Below, in pieces: positions 34,017 through 47,352 of a stretch of 64,000 nt of DNA. Under the pieces are notes generated by a model. The model had not been told where the DNA came from, ran no database searches, and saw nothing but the letters and a program-made list of their open reading frames with translations. The stretch comes from Emmonsiellopsis sp. PD_33 (lineage: Eukaryota > Ascomycota > Eurotiomycetes > Onygenales > Ajellomycetaceae): assembly GCA_032988165.1 (NCBI GenBank), contig JANTQF010000012.1, forward strand, positions 124,001 to 188,000. The letters run 5' to 3'. Position numbers and translations under genes: made by a program. Position 1 is the stretch's first letter; every line of letters starts with the position of its first letter.

Positions 34017-35152
34017 ATTGATTGGGTAGGTATAAATCGGCGGAGTTGGACCTTGTGAAGTATTTGGTTGAAGGAAAAATAAATGCTGCCTCTGGGAAAT
34101 GGCATGCAATATGGGATTGGAATTTGGGGGCGTTTTTGTGTGTTGATTTTACTCCGGCAGGACCTTTTTTTCATTCTTTTTCGTTCTTTTCTAGTCTATT
34201 CTTTTTTTTTTTCGATTGCCCCCGTGCCTCTAAAAGGGAACAGTCAATACTGGCGTTTGTTAAATTTCTTTAGCAAGTATTTGGGGGATGGAACTTGGTT
34301 GGGCCTTTTATAAAATGGACGGATTGAACATTCTCTCTCTCATTTTTTCTTCTTGATGTACGTATTATGTACTGTATGTAGACTTGTTATTATCTATCCC
34401 GTTGCTACTTTCTCTCTTTTGTCTAGTAAGCGAATTTTAACCAGCATGTATCATCATTTACAATTCCTACTTCTCAATTTCCATCTTGTTCATTTCTCTT
34501 ATACCCTACCGGACAGAAACCCAGCTATCTACCAGAGCATGAGCACCAAACAGACAAAAAAAGAAAAAAAAAGAAAGAATTAAATTGCTGGCCAGTTTCT
34601 CTCTCCCCATACATAATAGATAAATACCCTACTCCGTACATACTCCGTAGAGGGCGAAAACTAAGTTTAAGAGGGTAACAATAATCTCCCCATTCAGTTC
34701 ATTCCATTCATCCTATTATAATTCTCTAACAAACGTAAAAAGAAGTAAGATGGGTATTATGACAGATAAGGTAGGTGGGATAGATAGGTAATTACAATGA
34801 GTTAATATGCATGCTCTTAATGGAAACCCTTTCCTGAAAATGATAATGAAAGAAAGAATGGTGTCAATAAAGTCCACCACCTCTAAAAAAAAAGGCGGGG
34901 GAGGGGGAGGAATTGATAGATAAATAAGTCATATATTAAAAGAACTCCAAAACGCGCCCTGGTAACCTCTTTTTTTCCGGGGAGAAATGTTGCTGCACTA
35001 GCCATGTATTTCCTCCCCGAATACCAAAAAAAAAAAAATATCAAAAAAGATTGCCCACCATTATTCAAAGTTTTCGTTTGCTCAAAGAAAAAGACGTTCC
35101 AAAATCATCTCATATCATCACTGTGGGCCGTAGGACTTGGCCGATTCCCCTC
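34017..35152. other. Convergent intergenic region
   Basis: 3' flanks of sds3 and the next - strand gene, T-rich and A-rich tracts, and a pair of TACTCCGTA motifs (34630-34649). No gene is seen. Confidence 0.65.
34630..34649. promoter_or_regulatory. Paired TACTCCGTA motif
   Basis: Two exact copies of the 9-mer TACTCCGTA separated by 2 bp. The inverse form TACGGAGTA recurs elsewhere in intergenic DNA of the window (39053-39061 and 40786-40794). Function unknown; listed because of recurrence. Confidence 0.5.
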
Positions 35153-37070
35153 CTATTGCGACCTTCTGATAACAAAAACTCCCACTTCCAACCCATCCCC
35201 AGGTTCCACTCCCTCATTATACGATCGGCGCCTAATTCCTTCCACAATCTCCTGTAGCAACGACGGATAGGTAACCTCGCGGTTCTGCGGCTTCCGGCTT
35301 CCTGTCGCAGCCAGATTGCTCACTGGGAGTCTATGGCCCGTCCTCCAGTATCCGTTCAGAATCTCTCTGGCGCGCGGTGTTTCCTGCTGAATATACCATT
35401 CCGTCCATGACTGGCGGGTCATACACACTTGGCCCTTGCTAGAATACACCATGTTAAAGCGCGAGCCACGGCCGGGGCTTAGTTGTCCTGGCATGGATTC
35501 TCGTTGGTTGAGGTTGTTGCAGAGGCGGAGGACGTTATCCTGCATTGTTTCAAAGTCATCCATTTGAGCGATTGCGGGCATACAACCGAGGGCTTGGCCG
35601 ATATCGGCAGATAGTTCGTTGACGACGACCATCTGGCGGAGGAGGGGATCGAGGATGGGTCCGAGATAGTGGTTTTTGAAGGTGAGGGCACCCTGTTGGG
35701 TGGGATATATCAGTACAAGATTGCCGTCTCTAGGCGACAATTCGCGGAGACGGTCGACGAGGACGGATGGGCCGGCGGCTGAGAATAGATCTTTATACTC
35801 GCGGGGCGAAGATGGAGGGAGATAGCGTTCGACTACGGAGACATGCACGCTGAATGGAGGAACGATCGGTGTAGGGGTATGTGTAGTTCCCGACGGCGAT
35901 TGTTCCCCGGCAAATTCATGACCTGCATAACCGGGGACCGGAGTAGCACTGGAGAATACCGTCAAATTGAAATAATCATCCCCTGGAGAAAAGAGGTTCG
36001 GGGTGCTTGGGGGTGACGTTGGCAAACACGACAGGTTGAATTTTGGAGGAACAGCATGGATGATATTGACATAGGGAGACTGGTCTGGTTGGAGGCGACG
36101 TTGGATTTCTTGGACGATAGACGCGAAGGCAGATGTAGGAGAGGATTTCGAGTTAGATTCCGGAGGAAATGGGAGGGTCTGGGATACCATTTGCACGGAT
36201 TCGCCTGGCGTTTTAGAGATTGAGAGTGAAGACACTTTCTAAGTTAGTATATGGGATATTAAACCAACTTGAAATGTGTAACATACCTGCTAATTCGATC
36301 CCATTTTTTAGCCAAGACGTTGGATTGAAATCAGGGCGGAGGTTATTCCCAGGATTTGGTTGAGTCGACCCATTCGACCTTACTGCCTCCGGAGATGACT
36401 CTGGGGCATGACCGGTACTTCCATTAGGGGGTGATTCCCCAGCCGCGAATTCATCTCTCCTTGAAGGCGAATAATGATGCGATATGGGGTGTGGATCTGA
36501 AATTGGGCTGTTTGAATCTGGGTTCCATCTGACAGAATGACTGTCTTCTGGCGGCGTGGGAGGCATGGGAGCGCTATAACCGGACAAAGCAGTTGTTTCG
36601 GAGGGTGCGTAAGAGGATGAGGGAATTCGAATAGCAATTGAGGATTCAGTCGAGGAGGATGGTGATTGTCTGGACAGTTGGTTTATATCTGGTATGCTGG
36701 GTGAGGGAGCGGCGATGCCCAAAGACTCAAAGGGAGGTAGTTGTAGATTTGGGGTTTGCCTCGAGAGAAACCGCATTATCGTCGATGGCTCTGACCGGAT
36801 GGATTCCAGGGACGTGCTCCGCCTCGACTTCTTCGATGATACTCTGGAGACTGAGGACGGAGAGGTTCGATAGCTTTGGCACTTGTGCAACGCGGAATTG
36901 TCAGATTGTTGAGACGTCGACGAGTCTCTTTCCGGAGCGTCCCAGCGCCCTGACTCGGACGAAGGAGATGTCCGCGAAGGACGGCGTTCCACGATTCTAT
37001 CCACAGTTTTCATATCTGCATAAACGTCTCTTGTGGGCTGGTCCAACTCATGGTCCTTGGTGTGGAACAT
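35153..37070 (-). CDS. Uncharacterised Ser/Pro-rich protein (2 exons)
   Basis: Exon 1 runs 37070-36287 and exon 2 36234-35153, with a 52-bp intron (donor GTATGT), giving 621 residues. The frame is kept only if the intron ends at the AAAG acceptor (36235) and not at the TAG four bases earlier, which lies almost on the TACTAAC branch site. The N-terminal 260 residues are low-complexity Ser/Pro. The C-terminal half looks folded, with LFSAAGPSVLVDRLRELSP, GNLVLIYPTQQGALTFKNHYLGP (first 20 shown in part by position near residue 455) and a QSWTEWYIQQETPRA segment. I do not recognise the family and see no signal peptide or membrane segment. A GAAGTT hexanucleotide repeat and GA-rich tract lie about 430-530 bp upstream. 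Confidence 0.8.
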
Positions 37071-40013
37071 TCAGGAGTGTATCTAGGGTAAATGGCGGCG
37101 AGGGATGTGTGGTATTTTTGAAGATCAGGAGCAGCTATCTTGCAGGGCAGGTAGCTGGCAGCAATATCGGGGTGAGGCTTGGTAATATAGCAGACACAAG
37201 CACATCACATCAGCACATGGCTGACGATGGACGACGGGCAGTGAAACAAACGCAAAACGGCGTGGATCCACGAAACGGGTTTTGTCGGTGGGGTGAGGAT
37301 AGGGAACCGTGTTTTGGAGAGAAATGCGAGATTGGACGGGAGAAGGGCGAAGAAGGGGGATTCCGAGTTGGGAGCTTGAAGCGTGGGGCGTGTGGGAGAG
37401 ACGGGACGGGAGGTTGTAGATGAGACGAGACAGAGACGGGGAGGACGGAGAAGGAGCTTGCGGAGGGAGACACGAGAGAGTAGAGTCTGGATCAAGCGGT
37501 AGAGAGAGGGAGGGAGAGAGGGAGAGAGAGAGAGGCAGAGCACGATAAGAGAGGTGAAGTTGAAGTTGAAGTTGAAGCTGAAGTTGAGGTTGAAGTTGAC
37601 GATGAGAAGCGACGGGGAGCCGCGTGCGTCGGCCGAGGCGAGCGGACGTGGCAGTAAGCCTGCTGCAGTCCGAGGCCCAGCCGCTGGTGGGGCGCGTGGG
37701 GATCAGCGGCCTGACCCCGTGCGAGTGGGGCCTGGTCTGGCCGCAGCTGCCGTGCCGTACCGTATGCCCACGGCCTTACCGTACACACACTGCTGCAGCT
37801 CTGTATTCTCCGTATTTTATGTATTCGATGTACTCGATGTATTCGATGTTGAGAGCAACAATAAAGAGAAGACACAGAATGTCGAATTAATCAACTATCT
37901 TCACCACCGCGTGTCTCACGGGCAGCAGAGTTGGCTGTTATTCTCCGATCGCCAACGGGACCACAGGCCGTGGCCACAGCAAGGAGCTACGTTTCCCGAC
38001 CCAGCCGTCGAGAACAGTCTAGATTCCTGGCGCAGTCTTCGCCTCCCAGCCAACTTGCCAAGTCACACACGGCATATCGAGCACAACATCGACACGACCA
38101 CGCAACAAAAGAAACATCAGCCGGCCTGGCCGCCACAGACACCTGAGGTACAAAAGAGTACATCCCTCACAAAGGCGGACTTGTTTTGGCTTTGAAACTT
38201 GCAGCCCATCCATGCCATACGATGCTTTACAGGGATCCGCCCCATCCCATCGACCCGGCAAGGCGTGCACCCCAATTGCAAGTGCTGATACGAACTAACT
38301 ACCCGAGCCCAGTCCTGAACAAAAGTCGCGAATAGATTGAGAGGGCCCTCCAGCCACACCCCGATGGGCCCTGAACTGTTTTAGTGGGCACATCAAGGCG
38401 AGGCCCCTGCCGCAGTCCCTGTCTTGCCGTGCCTAATAAGGGCCGGAAATCCAACGAGCTGGCGCATGTCCCGGCTCCTACAAATATTGTTGTTTTTGGC
38501 TGCCTGGGGACAGAATTAAAAGGGAACAGACTGGCATCCATATCCTCAGTCCTGGGACCTGTCGCCACAGCATGGCGTGGCACAAAAGTAGGTTCCATCG
38601 CAGGCCCACCTTGACTGTCAAGCGGCCGATCGTTCATCGAATCTCCAGGCCAGTGCGTACAAAAGTTCCCGCGATGAAAATCCTTCAAGAAACTCGCCAA
38701 CGCCCTTCCTTTCAGATTTTTATGTCCACAGAATCTGGAATCCGCCAGAGTGTGCATGTGCTGGCCTGGCCAAGCTTTGCTTCCACTGTCGATGTCCCTA
38801 TCCGCTCCCGCCCCGGCCTAGCACTAATAAGAAAATAATAATAACAATGCATGAATTGAACCAGCAAATCGCCTTCTTCCCATTCATTCTGGAACTCATG
38901 ATAAGATTCTCGAATCCAGAGCCAGAATTTAACATTTCCCACTGGACTGGGCCAGCTGCTTCCGCCCACATCCATTCGCACCCTGCCGCGTTTTTCCCGC
39001 CAAAACCTGGAAGAGTAGAAACTTAAACAAAGCGGCCTGTCAGCAGCCTTTCTACGGAGTAGAAGTTAGCAGCATGAGTCAATAGCCTTTCAAGGGTGTT
39101 GGGGTCTGGACCTTGTCCACCAATTGATACTACCTGGCTGCAGCGTGAGAACCAACAATGTTATTCGCTGAATTATTCAAATAATTTGATTTTTCGAATC
39201 TTCGTAGAGTTACCTTCAGAGAATTAACAACCTAATACAACAAGATGCATACTTTTTTAATGCATCATTGACATGCATGGGACCTTCTCCGCATACAGGA
39301 AGGACTATGCAGAATATAGTCCTAGTATATAGTTCTAGTTAGTATCAATCAATGTGTCCTAATGGATGGGCTGCCAATATGCCTTCTAAACAACCAAAAG
39401 GCAGTAAAAAACACCAGCACCCTCAAATACCAAATGCCAAAAGCGATCAAACATTTGAACGAGATGTTACATCTTTCGACAGTGGCAGAAATGCGAAAGA
39501 AAACTCGAGGACCGCTTGTTGGCAAACTTGAGCAGAGATGGTGTCAATATCATGTTGGCAAAAAGACGTCCAAAGATAGTAGTTACTGTATGTATGTACA
39601 TACATAACTACATGTACTTTATCCCACTGGGGTTGATATTTTTTGGCGAAGTTAAGAATGTTGAATTATTCGTTCAATAACAGTGTAATGCCGTGGCAAG
39701 AGAGACTACTATTTATTGCTTTGGAAGAGTTGCATTTTCAGTAGTATGTTCTTAATAGCAGGCTGATACAATACTACTGTCAAGAGAGTTCCTGTAGATG
39801 AAATTGACAAGTGCTTAAAATAAGTGCAAAGTTCAGTCAACAACAGCAACAACCGGGGTATTCCTTGAGACACGCTTAATTCCTCATCGGCGAACTGGGG
39901 AGCTAATAAGAAAACAAGGGATTCAATTTATCTCATCTGCCACAGAAAAACATTCTAAACATTGCTTGCTATCCATCCTTAACTTTGAGAAAGTCAGAAA
40001 AAAAAATTCCACA
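37071..40013. other. Gene-free interval with simple repeats
   Basis: Holds a GA-rich tract (37497-37540), a GAAGTT repeat (37556-37600), an ATGTATTCG-type 9-bp repeat (about 37820-37852), a TACGGAGTA motif (39053-39061) and an AT-richer stretch (39170-39870). A 50-codon + strand ORF (39379-39531) starts with ATG but has no recognisable features. No gene is convincing. Confidence 0.55.
37556..37600 (+). repeat. GAAGTT hexanucleotide repeat
   Basis: About seven imperfect units, directly after a GA-rich tract, upstream of the - strand gene at 37070. Confidence 0.9.
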
Positions 40014-40963
40014 TCAAGGGGGCAGGAGATTCACAAGTCTCGTCTTGTTCTTTGTTACATAAAGTCCACGATTTGTACGGTGAAAAGCAAGCATTAGTGT
40101 ATCCGTTGATGCAAGGCGGAAGTGGTCAGGAACGATCTTGGCCCTGGTAACATGCCAGTCACGAAGTACGCGTGAGTTATCAGCAGTCAGGAGACGAACT
40201 TGCACGGGAAACTGGCGTGATTGAATTAGGCCAGTAGGTGTTCTACGGACTTCTGGAGCGCTCACATTACGAGGCTGAGGTGGGTATTGCACCAACTGTT
40301 TCCGTAAACCCTATATGGAGGAGGCCTTGGTGAGCACCTATTTATCTAAAGAGAACTTGTAAAATAATAAGATGCAGCAAAGATGGATAATGCATATATA
40401 TTTGACATACCTCATACCAAGCGTGCGGGTCAGAAAAGTTCTCCAGATCGATCTTCCCATCGCTAAATTTCAGTAGCGATGGTTCACAGAGTTCATTTTG
40501 GTCCTTGAATCCCTTGTGATATTCGATTGCAGCTTTGATATTTTTACTGTCTTTGTAATAGAGGGTGGGAATGTCGTCGTTTGCCAGTATCTCCTCCAAC
40601 TCCGCGATTCTTTCTGCGTGCGTAAGGGGCCACTTGAACCTGGGAGGATCAGTAGGCGAGGATTTGAATCTGGCAGGAAATTCAACGCCCTTGTATTCTG
40701 TGGGGAAATCAGATAGCACATTAGCTATGAACAGCCAGACTAGTAGAGGAAAGGAAAAGCATACTGCTCTCGCGTAGTCTTTCCATACGGAGTACTTGTT
40801 CTGTGGTTAGGGGGTCGCCCACTACAAGAGTCCCATCAGGACGGCTCCCGTACACCTCAAACAGATAATCCCCCCAACGGGTATACTCGGAATTTGGTTG
40901 TAGTAAGCATGCCACCTCTGGTGGGAATCGTCGTCGCGGCTGTTCTCCGGTGTTGGAAGACAT
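40014..40963 (-). CDS. Uncharacterised small protein (3 exons)
   Basis: Exons 40963-40765, 40697-40411 and 40310-40014, with introns of 66-100 bp (donors GTATGC and GTATGT) joining in frame to give 260 residues. For exon 3 an acceptor six codons downstream also keeps frame. The protein is hydrophilic, with a WGDYLFEVYG segment near residue 30, a helical AERIAELEEILA stretch in exon 2, and a beta-like FPVQVRLLTADNSRVLRDW segment in exon 3. I see no signal peptide, membrane helix or known domain. Consistent splicing in three frames supports it as a real gene. It may be lineage-restricted. Confidence 0.68.
40786..40794. promoter_or_regulatory. TACGGAGTA motif inside exon 1 of the 260-residue gene
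   Basis: Exact inverse of the TACTCCGTA pair at 34630-34649. Here it falls in coding sequence, which argues against an exclusively promoter role. Confidence 0.35.
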
Positions 40964-43900
40964 GATGCTTGGATCAGTCGATCTGTAGTGGGAAGTTCAA
41001 TCGTAGCCAAGGAGCTATAGATATCGTCGAAGTCCGAAGACTGACAGAGAGGGGAGGAGAATTGGCTATCATCGGAATGCCTCAGAGGGAAATCGAAATT
41101 CTCATGATATATAACACAGTGAAAGCAAGCAGTTCACTTTTAACAGAGATGCATGCATTCACTGCAGGGCTGGATTGATGACGTCACTTTTATGCAATAT
41201 TCCACACTGCATTATTCACTCCAACATAAATTTTAGGGGAAGAGAGGGCTTCGACACAACTTGAAGTTTTGAATCTACACCTTCCTGATTTTGCTAATCA
41301 TTTAACTATAGAATTAATAAGTTGGTGTCCATGGGCTCCTGTTCCCCAATGATTTAAAAACACCGCTCTTAAAAAAACCTGAGAGGACACCATTTCATGC
41401 ACATCTACAGAGTATAAAAAAAAAAAAAAAAAAATTCACAACAACACATAGCATCAAGAAGTGAATGAAAAATAACACAAACAGTGGCCAGCCACCTAGC
41501 CATCTCATATCGGAATAATTTTTTTACGGCCTTATGCGCGTCCCTACCCTCCCTCCCTCCACTTGCCTCCTAGATACATAGATAGACAGACAGCTACATG
41601 TATGTATGTAACTTGCATTGCCTAAGGCAAGACAAGATAAGGCAACTTGAAGGAGGGTAACACGAACCTCATCAATCTGCCGCCCCCGCCCCCGCCCCCT
41701 CCCCTCCCTCCGTTTATGCTATGCTATGCTATGGATGCTATGTTTTGCTTTGTGCGGCCCGCGCGGTCGGTCCATCGGCCTTTAAGCTTGAATTGGAAGC
41801 TCGCCGTGTTGGTGTGTGTTTAACAAATATGGCTGGGGTGATGGATGTTTTGTTCCCAGTGGGCTGGGGCTGGCCTGGCTGGACTGAAATGAGACTGGGA
41901 TACAAAACTGTTTCCGGGGGAGGGATGGAGAGATTGACATTTGCAGGGGGGGGGGGGGTTAGAGGTCTGGAAGAGTATTTTGTAACTCATATGGATGTAA
42001 ATAGGTTGATTGGTATGCCCACCTGATATGAGGATAGCTTGTATTACTCCGTGTATATATATGCCCAAGGCACCTGCGCAGATGGGTAGTATATAGGACG
42101 GGCATGTCCCATTATTGACCGCGTATCCATTCCCCGCGGTGCTCCGTTTGGAGAGAGGAGTGGCACATGTTAATGAAGAAAGGGGAAAGAAACAAGGCAC
42201 ACACGGGTAAGCATCCATACATCCATACTGTCCATACATACAGCTCTCCCCGTCCGACCAAATAACCATACATACCAGTCTAGCGGCTCTTAAACAACAA
42301 TAAATAGCACATGCATACCCATAAATCCTTCATAAGCCATCTGCATCATAACTCCAAGCATAACCAGACAAACCACTTCCCAAAAAGGCCTTTGCTGCTT
42401 CCTAAAAATCCTAAAAATCCTGATAACCCCCTTCCTACATAGCCAAGTGAGGAGAGACCCGCGAGGCCCGTTCATTTCGGCTTGGCTTGTTCCCGCTTCA
42501 ACGCGTTCCCAGGGTTCCCAAAGTTGCACGCGTCCGCTTACTGGTCCGACCAGAGGGTCAGAGGGCTTGCCGCATGGAACTTGTGGGATCTTGGGATCCG
42601 GGTGGGATGTGGATGTGGCTTGTTAGTGCATCATGCAAGCGGGTGGATTGATTGCCTTAAGTCGGTGCCTTGTGGTCGGGAGAAGATGGGAGGAAGTTTC
42701 CACGCACGGTGCATAGATAGGTATCTTTCCGGTAAAGAATAGATGTACTGCTCGGTATCGTATGTAGGAATTTTCGATGTTCCTTGTCACTGGTTGTCAG
42801 CTTTACGGGGCTTTTTGATACCAAAGGAGAAAGAAAAAGAAAAGAAATACCCAAGAAAAGCGAGACAGAAAAAAACAAAAAGCTAACTAACTTCCTGCTG
42901 TGCAGTAGCTAGCGGAGTCAGAAAGCAACGGGGATGGGGTTTGTTCGTTGAACAAAAGAAAAGAAAGGAAATCGGTGCTCGGATCGCTGGCGATTGCAAG
43001 GGTGGCCCTGTCCGTCCGGCTCAACAACAGTCAACAACGCCGTGGTTATTGGAGCAACTTGGATGGTGGTCAGCATGTATTTCGCTATTTCTCGAAGGAC
43101 CTCGAGGCTGAAAAGGAACAAGGCTCATCCGCCCTTCCCGGGCGAGATGCAGATGCGGATGCAGATGTAGGATGAGATAGATAAAGCCGCTTAGTTCGAT
43201 CGAATTTTCATCCGCATACCGAATAGCTTTGACCTTCATTCCTGATACACACCTGATAGACGCGTAGCCGTCCAATGCTTCTCCGGCATCAAAAAATAGA
43301 TACTCATAAGACGCAAGCAACCGAAGGAACACACCCAACCAGAGCCTGCCATCATTGCAACGATAGTCAAGTCAGTCGCTGGCTCCGGACTCCGGAGTAC
43401 ATCCTCCAACACGCCATTGATTGCGGCTGCGGCTGGGGTAGTTAGGCCAGCGAGTTATTTACAGAGCTGTGGCAGCCTGTGGGCCTGTGGCTGGCGTGAC
43501 TCGGGTCTTTGAACTGATGGCGCATTTCAAATAATGCGTCTGGCCACCTCGTTTCGCTCAAAGAATAAATCACGATGGCGGTGTCTGACGACCAGCTTTT
43601 GCCAAGTGTTCAGGGCACCATCCATGTGCTGCATTTTTCGCAGGCACCCGATTATCGTCCGCCAAAAGGCGCAGTGCAGCGATGGCGCATGCAGTGGGAG
43701 ATGACCAAGATTGCCAAGATGGAGGAGGGGAGAGGTGGAATAGAGAGGCAGAACGCATGAGAATGAATAATGGTGGACAGGGCACATAATTCGAAACGAG
43801 ATTTTGTCTAGATTTCTGTTTTGTTCTGGCGAGGCCTTGTTGGCTGATTCCCAGTGTCACCGGTTCTTGATGCTGGGTGTAGCAGTTCGCGAGCGCCTGT

Positions 43901-46900
43901 GCAACAACCAATAGATATCGCCCATGGCTGAGACGATTGGATCGGACAATGGGTTTGATATTGGGTAGGCAAAAGGAAGACAAAGGGAGCTGAGCAGTCT
44001 GGTGGTTGGAGAGGGGCTGGCAGGCCAGGACATCAGACACCGCCATTGTTAATAGGCGATGCCCATGCGGATTGGATGCACACGGCTCGATTGGGGAGAA
44101 AGCGATAATGCAATCAATGGCGACTTCGGTAGTATCCCAATAAGATGCACGCATGGGCGTGGCGATTAGTATTCTTACCTATTGACAGCAGCTCGAGACG
44201 ACGCGATGCATCTTGTCGATCGCGATCACTGAAGGTTGACCATTTTATGCAGGGTATCAGGCAAGGTTGCTTGCAGAGACACGGGATGTGGAAGCAAAGA
44301 TCGATATGACTTCTGCCAACTTTCGCATCCAACCTTTCCGGGCCGAGCGCCAGTAGCCTCCAAATAGCTACATCCCAGTCGAAAAGGATTTGCGATGCAT
44401 TAGAGAAACATATGCACCATATACTTACCATTCATAGGCCTTCCGGCTTCCAACTCAGGATACAGAAGGCGATGCCCAGCTAGGCATAAGCCGCTTGCCC
44501 AAGGTTAACTACCAGGAATGGTTGCTGGCTTTCGATTAATATTCGGTCTTCTTCAAGGCCGTTGGGCCGTCTGTTCAAGAATAAACGACCGGAACGAAAA
44601 GCATGAGAAATGTATGGATCTGTTTCGGAAAAGGGGGAAGAAGCTACATGTACCCTAGGTTATCACCATATCATATCAAGGACCTGTCAGGATATTGAAA
44701 CGTGCGGAAGGAAAAGAGATGAAGGAGCGCTCGCGTCGACTATGTGGATGATAATACCGTTACGCCCACCTCTCCGGTCTGGACGGTCCATCCCCCACCG
44801 AGGTAATACTATCGACGACCAGAACGATTTTAATGTCTGGATTTCGATCTTCTATGCAAAACATTGTGGGTTTGCTCGTCAATGGCCTAGGTCCACCCTT
44901 AATAAGACGGAGAAACGGTATGAGACGGATGTGTACCATGGTTAGGGCGATCGATGCGGATTTTGTGATATTATTAAATGGTCCGACTGCCAAGTCGATT
45001 GATCTAGACCATTCTTCTTTGGAAGGCCATTGGAATTTCTCGAATTGATCTCGATCCTCGTTTCACCTTATGCCTGGCAATTGCCGACTGGTCCGTGGTA
45101 TTGTTCCCTTTTGCTTGGCCCGATTTGGGTTGTTCGAGAATGATGAATATCTCCGTCTGAGAGGCGTTGTGAAAGAATGGTTAACTAGTTTTCCGCCCAT
45201 TTTCGTATGCATTACTCATTCCCGGGTTTGCAGGTTTGAGTTGTCTGAAAACCAAATCCAACGCTGTGCGGGCCGTTGGTTTGGATACGGTGATCTTGCT
45301 CTTTATACTACCATGCCCTTCATGGGCAACGTGTAATCCGCAGCCTCTTCACTTTATTTTTATTTCGTCGAAGGGTACATAGGGGTTCAGTCCATATTGT
45401 ACAGGCAAAAATCCTCTGGAAACATTTCTGATCTGCTGTGACGATGAAACCAAAACCCAAGTTAGCCAGGAAATGCTGCGCCTGTTTGAGTATCATCTTT
45501 GATGGACATACTAACTTATTGTTGACTCTTGCCCCGGCTTCTAGCATGGAAACGAATGGCATCCAATAGAAGACCCATCCATGCTATCGTGCTACCCTTC
45601 AGGCTCTTGAAATGTCCGACACGGTATTAAGATGGTTTTAGAGCAACTCTAGGTGAGTTCAGATGGGCTGATCTAAAGCAGGGTCGGTGCCTTGCTAGTG
45701 TTGACCACAGGGATAGCCATGCCGGCATCAGATCAAACATCTCGGCGGCGGCGGATCTCCAAAGTCAACATGGTTGAGTTATGTGAGAAAGACTTGAATT
45801 CCCAATTTCAGGATGCAGAAGGCACTGTGGGCCGTTCCCATCCAGAAAGACGGCAGGGCCAACTAGTGCCATCTGGGAAGGAGAAACTTCTTTGTCCAAG
45901 ACAAATTCAAAGTTTAGTGGGCTTCCAGGTTTGACTTTTGAGGATAGGTGGGTGGCGTGAGAGATATCAACAGGTTGGGGGATGCATGATGAGCATGAGG
46001 ATACTATCTTGAATGAAATGTAGAGGCGGCACCATGGTTTCAATAGAACTAGCCTCCTGTCCCCTGTATATTGAGCACAGCAGTAGTTGAGTTGTATCCT
46101 GGGTGGTTGTCACATCATAACTGTGGCCCATTACTAGTGAAGAATCCATATTATATATTGCTGCTTTTCAAGGCTCCTGGTTAAGCCAATGGATGGTTGT
46201 TCATTCCTCAACTGCATTGCCCATGTCCAAGCAGGGAAAACTGATTCTAGAGAAACATGGCTGCCAGGTATGGAGTATGGATGCAAGAAATAATTAAAGA
46301 CTCCTGATTCAGGGGGTTGAAGTCAGGGGAGGAGATGAGTCAGCAGGAGGGATGGAGGTCACCAATCAAAGCATCAGGTTGCCTGTCCCGTCTGCGGGCT
46401 GCCGAGCGGCTCAGCCCGAAAGATATAATAAATCTCTGGGGCTGCTGGAGCGTTCAGCTTGTTCTCTCAACCCAAGACTCCAAGTCCCTTCGCCTGCTTG
46501 TTCTTCTCCAGACAAAAGGAGCACGATGCTGGCCAAGAGTCATTTTTACCCACTCACACCACACCCTCCATCCACCGAACCAGCAAGAAAAACATGGGAG
46601 CAGCCGATAACTACACTGGCCAGTGCTGCATGATTGCCTTGTTGCCTGTACTGACTCCTCGTCATTTTAACCTCATCATCTCCTTGTGTGGCATGTTGAG
46701 TCCCCGCATGCGTACTTTGCTCTTCGCTGCCAGCATCCTCGATGAAAATCCTTTTGGATCGACACAGGTTCCGCTGTTTACCCAAGAGCCAAGGGAATAA
46801 TACTCCACGTCTGGGAAAAGTGTCACTGGGGAACGAGACAGGGACCAGCCTTGATCTGAAAAAAGAAATCTGTTGGCCAAAAACAGAGCAGAAATGACGG

Positions 46901-47352
46901 ACAAATTTTGGCCGAAGAAAGCGTCCGCCGCCGTCCGGGGAACCCCCCAAAAACTACTACTCAGAAAAGAGAAAATTGTGGAGCAGTCAGTGAGAAAACA
47001 CACGCTTATTTATCGCGGATTGACTTTTCGCCGGCAAATCGCGCCACTTTGTTCCCCTCCTCTCCTGAGATAGCGCGGAGAATTGGATCAAAGTTGCAAC
47101 CATATGCGCTTGCTTACCCTATGCAAGCCCCCATGCCGGCTAGTTTGTGATGCTTGTCGGATGCCGGCAAAATGATGGCTTCTTTTTGTTTCTTCAGCCT
47201 TTTTCTTAAGCTGGAGGGCATCCTGCCCCTTGATGGACGCAGCCTTGATATGGTGCATCCATCCTACAGCTTTGCACTCTTTTGCGATATTTTCAAAGAG
47301 AGGAATTGATCTTTTGTGCGAGCTGCGGATATCTGGTACTAGTACTCTCGAC
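40964..47352. other. Long interval (6.4 kb) without a convincing gene
   Basis: GC-balanced, CpG-containing sequence, so not an obvious mutated transposon. Contents: an A-run near 41415-41434, a C-rich array (41682-41711), ATGCT repeats (41716-41741), a 12-G run near 41946, and many short open frames. The largest, 43570-44154 on the - strand, lacks features of a real protein. Non-coding transcripts or a multi-exon gene that I failed to see are possible. Confidence 0.5.
41682..41711 (-). repeat. G-quadruplex motif on the - strand
   Basis: The + strand is C-rich. The complement has six runs of three or more G separated by one base, a strong predicted quadruplex. Confidence 0.85.

Noticed and set aside
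37492..38195. Overlapping ORFs over the GAAGTT and GA-rich repeats
   Set aside because: Length comes from simple repeats that lack stops; the translated products are low-complexity.
39379..39531. 50-codon + strand ORF starting with ATG, basic and polar
   Set aside because: No signal peptide, repeats or relatives recognisable; consistent with a chance ORF in AT-richer DNA.
43570..44154. 194-codon - strand ORF in the long gene-free interval
   Set aside because: No domain, overlapping open frames on both strands, and amino-acid composition like random sequence.
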